A DNA stretch of 64,000 nucleotides from contig JAACJO010000003.1 of assembly GCA_013368445.1 (NCBI GenBank), positions 558,001 to 622,000 of the forward strand. The letters are read 5' to 3'. The stretch comes from Leucocoprinus leucothites. Taxonomy: Eukaryota; Basidiomycota; Agaricomycetes; Agaricales; Agaricaceae. A program made the translations under genes and the position numbers. Position 1 is the first letter of the stretch. Every line of letters begins with the position of its first letter. The notes under the pieces were generated by a model. The model worked only from the letters and a program-made list of their open reading frames with translations. It had not been told where the DNA came from and did no database searches. Shown here one piece after another: positions 43,885-55,900 of the stretch.

Positions 43885-44687
43885 ATGTCAGCGGAACCCC
43901 TTCTAGAGTTCATGATTCCGTTCGAGAAAGGCCAGCCACCCCCGGGGTACGGCTGGGACAATCGTCTTTTATCACAGTTGGGAACGCGCACAGCATTTGG
44001 TACAGGAATTGAAGACCGGGATATATTCCTGGGACACCCCCGCTGCGTCGTCTGCGGAGCCCCGGAAACAAACGGTGGGCTACAGATCAGCCACATCCTT
44101 GGTCGAGCAGAGAAAATCTGTGTACGTTGAGAAACACTTACTCGAACGGTTTCCCCAGACTGATCTCTGACATTTACCAGTGGTCAAATCTCATTAAAAA
44201 TGGCTGGCTTCCCTTACAAGCCAAAGTTGTACCCGAGACCGACCCCCGCAATGGCTGGATGCTGTGCGATATCCATCATGGGGAATTCGATCGTTATAGA
44301 TTTTTTATTCGATTTGTTCCTGAGGTGAGCTTGGAGCCACCGAGTTTCGATCATTTGACTAATTCCGGTCTGAACAAGGCAAATCGATTTATACTCATTA
44401 ACTTTTCCAACGACCCCACCCTTCAGGCCTTTCACGGGAAAGCTGTAGGGCTCGATATTAAGGACCGCCATGCGCCCTTCCCGTCCTTGTTCCTGATTCA
44501 TGAACAACGGGTTAGAGGCTTTCATCCCTTCGAGCCACGTAGTCCAACTGTATTCACTCAACCGGGGACTATTCCTTGGCAAGACTGGATCAGCGTTGAG
44601 CAAGTATTTGATAACACTACAGACACCTTCAAGCGTGCCGAAGTTCCCGCACTCCCTAGCATTCAGTCCGGCAGTACCGGACAATGA
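43885..44687 (+). CDS. HNH-endonuclease-like protein, copy B (best-preserved motif)
   Basis: Exons 43885-44121, 44181-44324 and 44379-44687 give 229 aa. Same order and same intron positions as copy A: RDIFLGHPRCVVCG, LQISHILG, WSNLIKNGWLPLQ, RNGWMLCDIHHGEFDRYRFF, then RFILINFSND, FHGKAVGLDIKDRHAPFPSL and FLIHEQRVRGFHPF. It alone keeps the full set (CxxC, His-Ile-Leu, RNG, C and HH) expected for an HNH nuclease core. The C-terminal tail is shorter than in A and C, ending soon after TDTFKRAEV. No signal peptide. Nuclease activity is inferred from the motif only. Confidence 0.78.
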
Positions 44688-45504
44688 CGCATGCTAACGC
44701 TATTGACCAGTAAACGAGACTGTCAATAAGCATCATCTTGAACCGTTTCCAATTTCTATCCTATATTGACCCGACTTCATAGTCTCACGTAGTCAGGCTC
44801 GGCTAGTGCATTTTGTGATATTTGACGTAACACTCAGTTCCGCTAGTAGTGTTAACTTGACCCAGTCGCTTATTTTTATCTGGCTTGGATTTGATGAAGT
44901 ATAGACTTATGCTTTGCCGCCACAGTTCAATCCCTCATATACAATGAATGGTATTATGAGAGATTTTGCTTGCCTGGGGTCTCTGGCAATGGATAGAGGC
45001 ATCCATATTCGTGGATGACTCGGACAACCCGTCCTGCTTGGCAGCTGGTCTTCGGTGGTCACAATGGCCCTTTACGGTTCATCATCATGAGCGTTCATCC
45101 ACATTCTCTTCCTGTCTCACACAAGGAAATTGACCGCACATTGCCGCCAATCTCCCACTTGAATTCTCGTGGGGTTGTCTGAATAAAATAAAGTTATTCT
45201 ATACTGAATCATAGTTGCATAGGAATGCTGACCGAGAACTCGCACTAATGTCTCCTCAGCTTGTAGAAGTTGCTCCTATAATCCATTCATCATGGAGTGG
45301 CTGTGCTAATGTCACTGTCTCAGAGGCTCTTTGACGAAATGTTTCATCGACCCCGCAAGATAGATGTAGTAAGATTATTTCTCCAACCGCATCTTGCATC
45401 CGTCTCCCTCACCGATACTAATAAGGTGCTCTAATCTAATTATCAAGAGAAAGAACATCCATTCATTACATTTAACAACCTCGCGCTATCCGAACAATCT
45501 ACAC
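44688..45504. other. Spacer between HNH-like copies B and C
   Basis: About 815 bp. No gene recognised; no clear copy of the HNH-like coding sequence seen within it. Confidence 0.5.
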
Positions 45505-46507
45505 ATGACGCCCTTACCGGTTTTCCAGCTCCCTCTGCAAGCAGGTCACCCACCCCTTGGATACGAGTCACCATCGGTTTCTGAACCTCCAAGTGCTAAT
45601 CGGGAACGAGACGTATTTCTTGGGCGGCAACGCTGCCTCGTTTGCGGGATCTTCGAAGCCACATGTAATTCTGAAGTGTTACATCGTTGCTGTATTGCTA
45701 GCAGAGAATTTTGGCTCAAGGTACATCTGGAAATCTTGTACGAAGAGTTGTGGGTATTGTTATCTGATGCATGGTCTTCTTATATAGTGGAACGACCTCA
45801 AGAGGCGTGGTTGGATCCCCTTCAATGCCAGACGCAGGCCCTACCATGAGCCCCGGAACATGTTGAGTTTGTGCCCCAGTCATCGAGAATATCTTGAAGG
45901 GTATCGCTTCTTTATCCGATTCATTCCTCAAGTGAGTAGAAGGTTGGACGCTCTCAATCCGTTTGTGAGTCCACTTACGACCTGGAAACAGGCCCAAAAG
46001 TTTGTTTTCATTAACTACTCCGGAATTCAAAGTCTACAAAAATTCCACGGCAAAGCTATTCCACTTGATATTAGAGAGCCAGACACACCCTTCCCTTCCG
46101 TCTTCATTCTTCATGAAATGCGCGTTCGCGGAACCTATCCCTTCCGGCCCGCCGAACCAGATATTCCCGAATATCAAGATATCACCTGGCAAGAGTGGGT
46201 GCTATCCGAAGACTTATTTGACAATGTCACTGGTTTATTCAGGCGTGATAGACCACCAGGGTTTAGGTACTCAGATGAAGAAGATGTCAAAGCTTCCACA
46301 GAAGTACCAGTATTGCAGTGTTTAGGTACGACGATTCCTCAAGGCAGCCCTTCCCATGATATGGTCAATGCCGATAATGGGGTGGTTGACGAGATACTTC
46401 AAGCGACATGGGAGTTGGCCTCGTGGAGGGCTTGTGTGCAGGAAGGCGAAGCAAGGGCAAGGGTTGAGGCTGAAAGGGGCGCCAAGATCAGTGAAGACTC
46501 GGAGTAA
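45505..46507 (+). CDS. HNH-endonuclease-like protein, copy C
   Basis: Exons 45505-45720, 45788-45931 and 45992-46507 give 291 aa. Shares with A and B the order RDVFLGRQRCLVCG, WNDLKRRGWIPFNA, RNMLSLCPSHREYLEGYRFF, KFVFINYSG, FHGKAIPLDI and FPSVFILHEMRVRGTYPF. The His-Ile-Ser/Leu segment is changed to EVLHRCCIASREF and only one His of the HH pair remains, so the nuclease core is probably impaired. The tail is longer, helical and Glu/Ala-rich. Intron positions match A and B exactly, showing descent by tandem duplication. Confidence 0.75.
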
Positions 46508-46557
46508 ACTTGGGTAAGACTTTCCGTGCTATACGGTCAAGTTCTCATTCAAAGAGA

Positions 46558-47140
46558 TGCTTATTAGTCCCGTTCCAAGCTTCCCATCCACTACATGAAT
46601 ACTTCTCTATGGCACCTTCAATACAAACTAGTACTTGTAATTTCGCTCGAAAAAGTATGGAACGTGGTCCCGGGCATCGTCCGTCGGCTTTCCTATGGCG
46701 TATTTACAAAAATAGATTGATCCGACCATCATAACATAAGTACCCTCGTTGGCCCTCACCATGACGTCCCTACCAGAATGTGACTTCAGCCCCCACCCAA
46801 ACCCAGCAAATCGGCCACGGGCTACGCCCGGGTAGGCACTATCCAGTACGTTATCGCATACTGCGTCTGGAGTAGCTCTAAATAAACGAGATATGTTGCT
46901 CGGTCGGTCAATATGTGAAGTTATATCCGGCTCACTCTCAAGACAAAGTACGAGGGGTCAACTGGTCATACCCCATAATGCATTCACTTTTACGTCTTGT
47001 TAATTTCAAGTGTGAAACACCTTTGACACTCACCATCCGATACACACTCGATGTGTCTTGTCTCATCTGAAAACTCGACGAATTAAGTGCTCGTCGACTA
47101 CTTCGACTCTCCCCTCAAGCAAATTCCACGGCAAAGTGGT
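46558..47140 (+). pseudogene. Relic of a fourth HNH-like copy
   Basis: VPFQASHPLHEY (about 46569-46605) resembles the start of copy C (LPLQAGHPPLGYE). At 47122-47136 aattccacggcaaag is identical to copy C at 46041-46055, and it is preceded by cctcaag like the exon 2 end. No continuous frame links the two parts. This is a fragmentary remnant. Confidence 0.4.
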
Positions 47141-47279
47141 TGTGCTTTGGTATGAGTAAGTACAAGTAAATACTTCACTTGGACGGCTTGTCAAATCTGC
47201 ACCTTGTTGTCGTGGTAGTGCCTACGATCTATTCTATAATTACAAATTATCCGAACTGATAAGAAGCGTCTAGTCGGCC

Positions 47280-49019
47280 TCAGCAAGTAGACCACAGAGT
47301 GCTATGCCCAGGCCACTGATTCGCGTCCATTCTATAATGCCATTCACCCGGCACAACCGCATTCTGCAATTTCGGCGGTCCACAATCCATACGGATCGTA
47401 CTCGCACCCCCAGTACGTTGTTTCACTGCACCACTACCGCCTCCACCACTACCACCACCACCTCCCTCACCCTCACGCGTACGCTCTTGAACGACACCAT
47501 CTTCCTCAGGCTGAAGTTCCCAACTCGGTACCATATCATTAAATAGCACCTCTGGCGCCTCTCCGCCATTCAAATGATGCCCATCTTCTGACGAATCACC
47601 ACTGTAGTACGCATGGTGATATATCCAGCGAAACCTAACCTTGCCCAACCAAAACACAACTATCCTTAACGAAGGACAATACATCTTCAATTCTGCTAAC
47701 CAAACTTTTTGCGTCGTCGGGGAAGGCACTGTACCCGGTGCTTGTTGCACTATAGATGATGTATGGATAGTACGTGGAGGAGGATGGGGGGCATGGAAGC
47801 CAAAGTTGTGGATGGTAGTGTGGGATGTATCGAAAAAGTCCCAAGAGCTGAGTGAGAGCTCGAGGGAGTGGAGGGAGTGAAAGGATGTTAATGTGTGTAA
47901 AAAGTCGAGTTTTTCGGATATATTGGGTGATTCGTCTAGTGGGCTTTGATTTGCGTTCTGGGTATGTGAATGGGGGTGAGAGTGGGAGCGTGAATTTGGG
48001 AGTCGAGAGCGTGATGATTGAGATTGGATTTGAGGGTATGGACGCGGGAGGTGGAAGTGCGATAAATGGTGTAGAGCGGAAGTAAGATTTGAGAGTGCAT
48101 CCGACTGAGCGAGTTGTGCGAGGAGAGGAGTTGAGAGTGAGATAGGGACTTCGACTAAACTCAACCCTCGAATTTTTCGAACCCCACGTGCATTTGCACT
48201 CGTCGAAGAAGAAGCGGAAAGGAGGTGCAAGAGGGCATCAACCAATACACCGACTTGCGTCGTATGCACATCGACATAGAGCTGTAAATGCGCCAAACGA
48301 GGATTTAAAGAGGACGCGGAGATATGTGGCGTGATCGAGAGTGATATGTCCAGCACTTCCACAACTGGCAATCGTATATCCTCTATCCCTCCACCACCAT
48401 TACCATCTTCTGTACCGTCGACGGAGTTGGCAGCAGTAGGGTCTAAGCTGAGCAAAGCATCGCTTATCCTGGGTACAGCCATGTTGTACAGCTGTACCGC
48501 ATGTAATCTGCCCTTTGCACCCTGCGCGTTCAAGAACCTCGCAATATGGTTGTCAAAAGCGAGGTTAAACTTGATCTCCTTCAGCGCAAATGGAAATTCA
48601 TCGTCCTGAGAGAGCATCCAAGTAAAGTTCATCCTCAGCCCAGGAATCTGTACGAGGACCAAATTTTCAAGCGCCGTCATAGCGCCCAACACGGTCTTCA
48701 CAGCTTCCCAGAATTCCCTCCTGAGGACAGTCTGGACATTCAAAGCCTCTTGTCGATGTATCTGGGCTCTCATACGCAACTCGCTGAGGTTGATACCAAA
48801 GGTATGTACGAGCCCCGCGAGTCGAGGGGCATTGGTCAAAGAGGCGACAAAGAGTCTTATGCGCCTGACATCGGTAAAGATGATGTGATGGTAAACGAGT
48901 TCCTCAGCTGCTGTGTGGAATGATTTTGATGTGAGGAGAAGAGAGTGGAGATCGTGTCTGCGGTAGAGAGGAACGTGTGCGAGGATGAGTTTACAGAGGG
49001 AGTGGTCGGGGGTGAGCAT
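47280..49019 (-). CDS. F-box-like/LRR-type protein
   Basis: Single exon, 579 aa. The start MLTPDHSLCKLILAHVPLYR and LHSLLLTSKSFHTAAEELVY resemble a degenerate F-box, followed by irregular leucine-rich sequence (ALENLVLVQIPGLRMN, PVVEVLDISLSITPHISASS, FHSLHSLELSLSSWDFF), a Ser/His-rich insert and a Gly-rich stretch before the end. This is the usual layout of agaricomycete F-box-like proteins, probable SCF adaptors. No intron is needed. The C-terminal part (from about residue 480) is low complexity. Confidence 0.75.
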   Translation of the reverse strand: MLTPDHSLCKLILAHVPLYRRHDLHSLLLTSKSFHTAAEELVYHHIIFTDVRRIRLFVASLTNAPRLAGLVHTFGINLSELRMRAQIHRQEALNVQTVLRREFWEAVKTVLGAMTALENLVLVQIPGLRMNFTWMLSQDDEFPFALKEIKFNLAFDNHIARFLNAQGAKGRLHAVQLYNMAVPRISDALLSLDPTAANSVDGTEDGNGGGGIEDIRLPVVEVLDISLSITPHISASSLNPRLAHLQLYVDVHTTQVGVLVDALLHLLSASSSTSANARGVRKIRGLSLVEVPISLSTPLLAQLAQSDALSNLTSALHHLSHFHLPRPYPQIQSQSSRSRLPNSRSHSHPHSHTQNANQSPLDESPNISEKLDFLHTLTSFHSLHSLELSLSSWDFFDTSHTTIHNFGFHAPHPPPRTIHTSSIVQQAPGTVPSPTTQKVWLAELKMYCPSLRIVVFWLGKVRFRWIYHHAYYSGDSSEDGHHLNGGEAPEVLFNDMVPSWELQPEEDGVVQERTREGEGGGGGSGGGGSGAVKQRTGGASTIRMDCGPPKLQNAVVPGEWHYRMDANQWPGHSTLWSTC

Positions 49020-49112
49020 AAGAAGGGGGTTATGTAAAGGGCAGAAAAACAGGGTTACAGACTAATGTATTTATGAAAGAAATGATGTCAAAAAGAATTT
49101 GAATGTATGTAA

Positions 49113-49977
49113 TTAGAACGTCTCCTCTTCGTCAACTGCCCCTCCCTCCGGTACCTCGAATCCGTCCTGCATTTTTTATGCGATCAGTAGCGATAGAGCG
49201 TGAGTGGAGAAGAGAGAGTACCTCGGTAGAGTAGAGAATCTTCTGGATCTCGCGGAGAGTCACATCATCCTTGCCGTCTGCCTCGAGCTGCTCCAATTGA
49301 TTCTGCGCCAGAATTTCAATGCTACGCAGCTGTTAAACACGTACATATTTAGCGCCAGAAAATTTCAATTCAAAAAAAAAAAGACACAGCACCTTTTCGA
49401 AATAAAAATCGCGCTCCTTTTCGAGTCCTTCCAAGTGGGTACTGAGCTCGCGGACTTGTCCCTGCAGCTGCTGGACGGCCTCATTGGGCTGGGCACTTCC
49501 AGACCTGAATCCACCGACAGGCGTCCGACCGCCAGCGCGTCCACCACTTCCAGCACTCAAACCAGTTCCAGTCCTACCAGTCGCAAGGGGTGCCACAGTC
49601 GCAGGAGGTTCCATCGGCACGCCCTTCCTCCTCGCCACAGCATCATACCCCTGTCCTCCATAATTCGAATCCCAAAACCTCTTCATCCACTGCAAAAACT
49701 CTAAATTATCCTGCATCTTACACTTGGTAAGCTTATCCACTGGTATCGGCTTGTCGATTTTCTTCGCCTTGAACACGTTCTGCATGATCTTGTAATTGGC
49801 GAGATATTCGTATTCGTGTTTAGCAGCCATTTTGACGCGTGTCATGGGCACGTCGCCGTATATGCTGTCCAGGATCTGGCAGTATGCACCTCCAGACCCG
49901 CATTGCTCGATTTTGGTGTAGTTGATTTGCAAGAGCTCGTTGAGCCATGCGAGGAGGTCGGTTCGTGAAGCTGCCAT
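49113..49977 (-). CDS. BIM1: EB1-family microtubule plus-end tracking protein
   Basis: Minus-strand exons 49977-49393, 49329-49222 and 49166-49113 give 248 aa. An N-terminal calponin-homology domain (about 1-110: MAASRTDLLAWLNELLQINY, KIEQCGSGGAYCQILDSIYG, LEFLQWMKRFWDSNYGGQGY) is followed by a Gly/Pro/Ala linker and the EB1 coiled coil (QLQGQVRELSTHLEGLEKER, then DFYFEKLRSIEILAQ). The tail is acidic and ends DEEETF, a variant of the EEY/F tail that recruits CAP-Gly proteins. It binds growing microtubule ends. The start at 49977 is chosen because the conserved domain begins there; an upstream in-frame ATG at 50004 is less likely. Confidence 0.94.
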
Positions 49978-50082
49978 GATGTGGTAAAGGGGAAAGATGA
50001 TCAAACCTTAACCCTAGTGATGCAGTACAAATAGGTCAATCAATCCATACGTACAAAATGTACATATCTTATCTAACGGCCT

Positions 50083-51754
50083 CTATCTATCCATGCTCAT
50101 CTGAGCGAGATAGTCGCTCAGCTTCAGTGCCCCAGAACGTATATTCTCCTGGACGTTCTGAACGTCCGGGTTGGCAAGGAAGCGCGTCATAGCATCCCTC
50201 GCTGCGCTCTCCAACCCAGAAAGACTACCATCACCAAGTAATCCTCCATCCCGATCCAACATATTTTGTTCTTCCTCTTCTTCGCGTCCAAAGTATTGAT
50301 TGGAAGAGATACTCGTAGCACCTTGGAATGACTGTAAACGCGTCTGAGCCTCATTAACTGCATCAGGGTCGTATGCGTTTCTGCCGAAATACATATCCGA
50401 CGAGATCGCCTTTTGAGTGCCAAACCTATCTCTAGCAGTCGTTGGCGAATCGTCCGAGACTGGCCCTCTGCTAGTCGTAGTCTCTGAAGTGGCAGCCACA
50501 GCGACAGCAGCTCCCGCTCCAGGCATAGCACCAAACCCGAGTCTCGGGAACGCTGCATTTGTTTTCGGCGCAGCTCCTGCTTTTGCTGTTGCAGTTGTCG
50601 TGTTTGTCTTCGCAGCAGAGGTGGAAGGCAGCTTGCCAATCTCTGTAGCTTTCCTCTTCTCCTCTGCCTCCTTTCTCGCCTTCTCCTCCTTCTCTTCTCT
50701 CTCACGATCATATCCTAACTGTCTGATCCTTTCTTCCTCTTCTTTAGCTTTCCGCTCGGCAGCAGCAAAATCCACAGGTTTAGTCTTTTGTGCGCCGAGT
50801 CCACCTAGCTTCGCCTTCTTTGTCGCACCAAGACTGTTGGAAGAGGTCGTAGCGGAGGGCTTGGTGCCGAGACGAGAGGAACGAGCAGAGGATGTGATGG
50901 TGCGTGATGCTGAGGATGTGGTGGAGGTTGTAGATGCAGCGGTTGTAGTTGTGGAAGTAGTGGAAGTGGAGGATGCTGCGCGTCCGAGGACGGGAGGTGT
51001 GGCTACCCTTGCTGGGGTGCTGGAGGCGGAGGAGGGTTTGGGAGTGGATGGCTTTGACCAGGATTCAAAAAAGTCGTCTTCTTTGTCGTTTGCTCCTACT
51101 TCAGCAGCAGCAGCAGCATTACTCATGCCGTCCACATGTATACCTTTCGGATACCTGAGCATAAGAATTCATTTACGTTAGTACGTGAATCGCTATCGCA
51201 ACCGCAAATACGTACCTCGCAGTATCCTCTTTAACTCTCCTCCCCAACTCCTCCTTATACAGCTCTGCCGCTCTCGAAGTATATTTTTTCTTCGTATCAC
51301 TGTCCGTCAATAACGACCCTCCACCATGTTTGGTGAAGAATTCCGTGGCGGAGCTGTTACCCCCGACTTTCATAGTACGAAGTTGAGTAAGTTGCCAGCT
51401 ATCGAGGTTGGTTGATCTAACCAGCATTTCGTATAGAAGTATAGAAATTAGAAATGTAAATTTGAGAAGGTAGGGAGGGACGTTACCGAACGAAAGAGAT
51501 GTGAACGCCCATGTTTCGATGGACGGATGAACAGTCGAGACAGATGTATACGCCATAAGTGACACTGGACCATGTTGGGTTTTTGGCGTTACAGTCGAAG
51601 CATGCCTAATACCACCACCACAATCAGAGGATATATCAGCATGTCGTTCTACACTCAATTTCTCCCTCTTAGGGGTACGCACTTTGTTGCCTTTTTGCGA
51701 TTTCAACACTTTAAAGACTTGATCTGTTTCATGTTTGGATACAGTCTCGGTCAT
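50083..51754 (-). CDS. GLO3: ADP-ribosylation factor GTPase-activating protein, Glo3 type
   Basis: Minus-strand exons 51754-51683, 51605-51487, 51416-51216 and 51154-50083 give 487 aa. The N-terminal ArfGAP zinc finger has Cys26, Cys29, Cys46 and Cys49 (C-x2-C-x16-C-x2-C), followed by [10 protein letters not shown] with the catalytic Arg54. The C-terminal half is Ala/Ser/Thr-rich with a charged Glu/Lys coiled region, then two copies of the ISSxxxFG Glo3 motif (ISSDMYFG and ISSNQYFG). It stimulates GTP hydrolysis on Arf1 in COPI vesicle traffic from Golgi to ER. An in-frame upstream ATG at 51847 is unlikely because [14 protein letters not shown] is the conserved start. Confidence 0.94.
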
Positions 51755-52930
51755 GATGACAATACTATCTGGTGTGAAATCTCGTCGGTTTTTTTTTCCA
51801 CTCTTCTTCGGTGTGTTGTTGGGGTATGGAGGGAAGGGAAGAAGCACGGGAGTGGTAAGCGATAAGAGCTGGTGTGTTGGCGTTAGGGTTGGCCGACAGC
51901 CGGGGGCTTCGTGGTGATGGCAAGGGGAGAATGGATTATTTGATCTTGATGTCGTGGCCGCTGAGTCACGGGGTTCAATTCAATTTGATATCAAACATAT
52001 ATTTTACTTAGCATTGTGACATCGCATCTAAGTCTGCTGAACAGGAGTTGGCCGTTTTAGGGCCACAACTTCTACTAATAATGCGTATGCGGGTACATAA
52101 CTCCGCATTTTCATTGCTCCCCGACGAAATTCTAAGGAAAATATTCTAATATCGTTGTTAGCCAGCCGAAGGCCAAGAGGAAGAGTGCAATCGCATTCGT
52201 AAAACAATGATCCAAAGAAAATCGAGAACACCGAGAGAACATCAAATAGTAATCGGGACCTCATGAAGTGGCGGAAGAGACATGAATGTCTACGTAAACT
52301 CGGAGGACATGCAGGCTGTGGTATGTGCATTATCGGTTCCGACTGACGACTGGCAGGTCTCAGATGATTTCCAGTAGTGGCATCAAAACACCGAGCTAGT
52401 AAATTTTCAAGAACCAGGCGTACAGGTTTGAATCACCGTTGCTTTTGTGTTTACCTTGGTAAGTGTGCCTGTGCATCAGTATATTTGGCTTTCGAAATGT
52501 CAGATTTGACTGATGAAATGAGGTCGTGGTGGTTACAATCAGGAGGCTAACCAAGTTTGAGGCGGGACCAATCGAGATGTTGCTGTCGACCTCAACCAAT
52601 TTTCCTTGTTGTTGTTGAATGTGGATGGATAAAGCTGTGTATTGAGTGCGAAAAGAATCATCGGCACAGCGTTCTTGGTTCTGGAAGTGCGTCTCGAGAG
52701 CAGGTGGGGTCCAAGTTTTAATATTCGCAGATCTTTCACAGTAGCTTCTCAACTTTCCCCGTCCTCACCGCATCAAGTCGACCCATCAAGTATCTTTCAT
52801 TTATCGACATAAAGTTCCCAGCACCTATATCTGTCACTCTTCAAAATCTCTTGTATCCGCAGTGCACCTAGCAATTTAAATCCTTTCTCCCTCATCTTTC
52901 AGGAATCACTACTTTCCACAAGAGCACAGA
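51755..52930. other. Intergenic region between GLO3 and the kinase-ARM gene
   Basis: About 1.2 kb. Minus-strand frames up to 118 codons (52396-52752) lack domains and splice structure. It includes the divergent promoters of GLO3 and the kinase-ARM gene. Confidence 0.5.
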
Positions 52931-55900
52931 ATGGCCGATACCTCACCTCTACCACAGGCCCAGTCTATCTCACAACCCCCAAGTGGGGATGATTACGCGC
53001 TGTGTCGTTCCCTCCTCCTGGAGCTGTTAACAGGAGAAATATCGATGGATGACTGGGTAGCTCAGCTCACCCAACAGTTAGATGAAGCCCAAATTTTCGT
53101 TGACTTCTTGAGCAAGGTGGGTACAAGCTCATTTGAGCGAGCCTTCGGCCATTTCACACAGACTTTCGGTGAAGGTCATGGAAGAAAAAAATACTCTCGA
53201 ACTCGGCAAGGCTAAACGGGTTCTGAAGCTTCTCTCGGGCATAACCAAGGCGGCACAAGTTTTCCCCGCGTGCTACGAGCTGAACGGGGTTCAATGTGAC
53301 CTCAGCCAGCCTCATAGTGAAGGGGGTTTTGGTTTGGTGGTTCGTGGAACCTACGGAAAGCATACAGTTTGTGTCAAGGCCGTCAGAGTGTACCAGAAAC
53401 CGGATAATAATCAGAAGCTCTGGGCCCGGGTAAGGTCCTAACATATGCTTCCGACGAGCTCTCGGTTTCTGATAGCATTGACCTAGGCACAAGCGGCTGA
53501 GTTCACCCTGTGGGCTCACCTGTCTCATCAAAACATTGTCCCTTTCTACGGTCTCTACCTTCCTGAAAATCAGGGAAGCATCCCAAGAGTTTGCATAGTG
53601 TCGCCGTGGATGGAAAACAGTGACCTTAAACACTATTTGAGCGTTTCCCCTGACAAGTCTCGAATTCTCCTCGTGAGTATAGTAGCTCTTCCCGATGTCA
53701 AAACCTCAGGGTTCGTGGCTAATTTCATGAATACCTCAGCTGTCAGATGTGGCATCTGGCCTGGAGTACCTTCACAAATCGAATGTAGTCCATGCTGATC
53801 TAAAAGCGGTAATATATTATCCTACTGCACGTTAGACCCGGTCTGATCTTGAGCTATCCAGAATAATGTTCTTGTCTCCAACACAGGGAGAGCTATGATC
53901 ACAGATTTTGGGATCTCGCGCATAGTCTTGACATCCGTTGACTCCACCACCGGCATATCCACCGGCACGCACAATTGGACCGCCCCAGAAGTAATGATCA
54001 ACGATAAATATAAACCAACGTTCGAAAGTGACATCTGGTCCTTTGCATGTTTATGTTTTGAGGTATGGCATACCCTTCCTAGCGCATCATTGTCTTCGGT
54101 TGACTTTCATTTAGGTGATTACGGGTGAAAAACCATTCAACGAATATGGGGGGCCTCAATTGATGTCCGCTTTTCTTACATCAAAGACACTGAATCCGAT
54201 GCAGGTCGCTTCAGATAATGACAAGTGCCATATTACAACTTATATGAAAGAGTTATTGGAGAAATGCTGGGATCATAGTATCGAGCGCCGACCGAAGTCT
54301 GAGGAGATCACCCGCTTCTTCCAGGATTTAAACACTCCAGATCGTCGGCCGTTGACTGTTGAACAAGATGCAATCACGAGGGATATACAACAAGCAAGAT
54401 TGAATGTGGAAATCAACCCACAACGTGTCCATGATATTTTGCAGCGCATCAGAGGTGTTACTTCAATCGAAGAGCGCCTCAAGTGGCCTCGATCTCAATC
54501 GGGATTAAAGCAGGAGGAACGTGATGCAGCATCAGACTTGTTACAATATTTCGAAAGTAGGGATTGGGCCTTCTTACCAATTCCACCTCTTACTCATTTA
54601 TTCTGGCAGATGATCGTGCAACCTCCAGTCTTTTTTCGGGCAAAGCGCTTTTAGCGTTTACTGTCCTCGCTTCCTCCAATAACCCTAGCCTTCACCGAAC
54701 GGCCGCTCTCCTTCTTGCCGACTCAATGCGGAAAACGGAAAACCCTGGTCCTATTGATCAGACGGTGCTCGAACCGATCCTGTTACTACTGAACAGTCGT
54801 GATATCGTGGCTCAGACAGTATCAAACGATGTACTTGGGGTTCTGCTACAAACAAGTTGTGCGTCATCAGATCTGACTGTGACCGCTCTGTACTGAATGT
54901 TATCTTAGCCAATAACTGGCCACTTATTGCTGAGCAACTCAAACTTAGAGGATTAGAACCATTGGTTCGTTCGTTGAGCAGCTCCGATATTAGTATCCAA
55001 CAGAGTGCTGCTAAATATTTGGCTCGCCTGACGTCTGACGGTAATGACGTTTGCCGTTCATTATGAAATGCTTACCAACCTCGAAAATTCTCCAGAAAAT
55101 AACATACCAGAGGTTCTGGCTGCTGGTGCCTTGGTACCTCTGATTCATCTTGCAAGCTCAGAAGATGTTACTATTCAAGATGGTGTGATCCTCGCCCTGG
55201 CAAACATCACGCATATGGGTGAGCTTGATTTACAGACTTACATTTTACTTGACTAACCATTGTATATGATTCATTGTATGTACCAGATGATGAGAGCCGA
55301 CAAAAAGTAGTCGATGCTGGTGTTATCTCAGACTTAGTCAACATTTTAAGCTCTAAGAACACATCAGTGGACACTCAGAAGAATTGCTTACAGGCCCTGG
55401 AGAACGTCTCCTTGAATGGTATCTCTGGCTCATATACATTTGTGATTTAGCGGGCTAATTACCGGTTTGGTAGCTGAATACAGGGAAAAGATGGTGCGAA
55501 GCGAGCCTACGCTCATCCAGTGCCTTCTTCGATTCATGGAAGTTCCTGATATCAGGATCCAAGAGCGAGCTCTTCAGGCGCTCGAAAACTTGTGCAATGA
55601 CAGTAAGAAGATTTCTGCTGTCTCAGGATATATGTCATCTTGAACTTCTTCAGCGGATAATAGTGTTCTCGTTGTGCAGCAAGGGGCACTGGACAAATTA
55701 ATACCCCTCTTGGGCGGTCCTGGTGTCAATATCCAGTCCTGTGCTGTTCGTTGCGTGTCCAATCTGGCCGCTTTTGATGGTAGTTACCTTATCTATTCAC
55801 TCTGCACTTGCTAGTGACTAACTATACCTTTTAGATGATATAAGACCTATGATTGCAAGACCTGAGATTTTGACTTCCCTCATTCACCTTGCGCAATCAA

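Noticed and set aside
50417..51181. 254-codon plus-strand frame opposite GLO3
   Set aside because: Val/Ala/Ser-rich shadow of the Ala/Thr-rich minus-strand GLO3 coding sequence; no start context or domain.
52396..52752. 118-codon minus-strand frame upstream of the kinase-ARM gene
   Set aside because: No domain, overlaps another frame, and lies in the probable promoter of the kinase-ARM gene.
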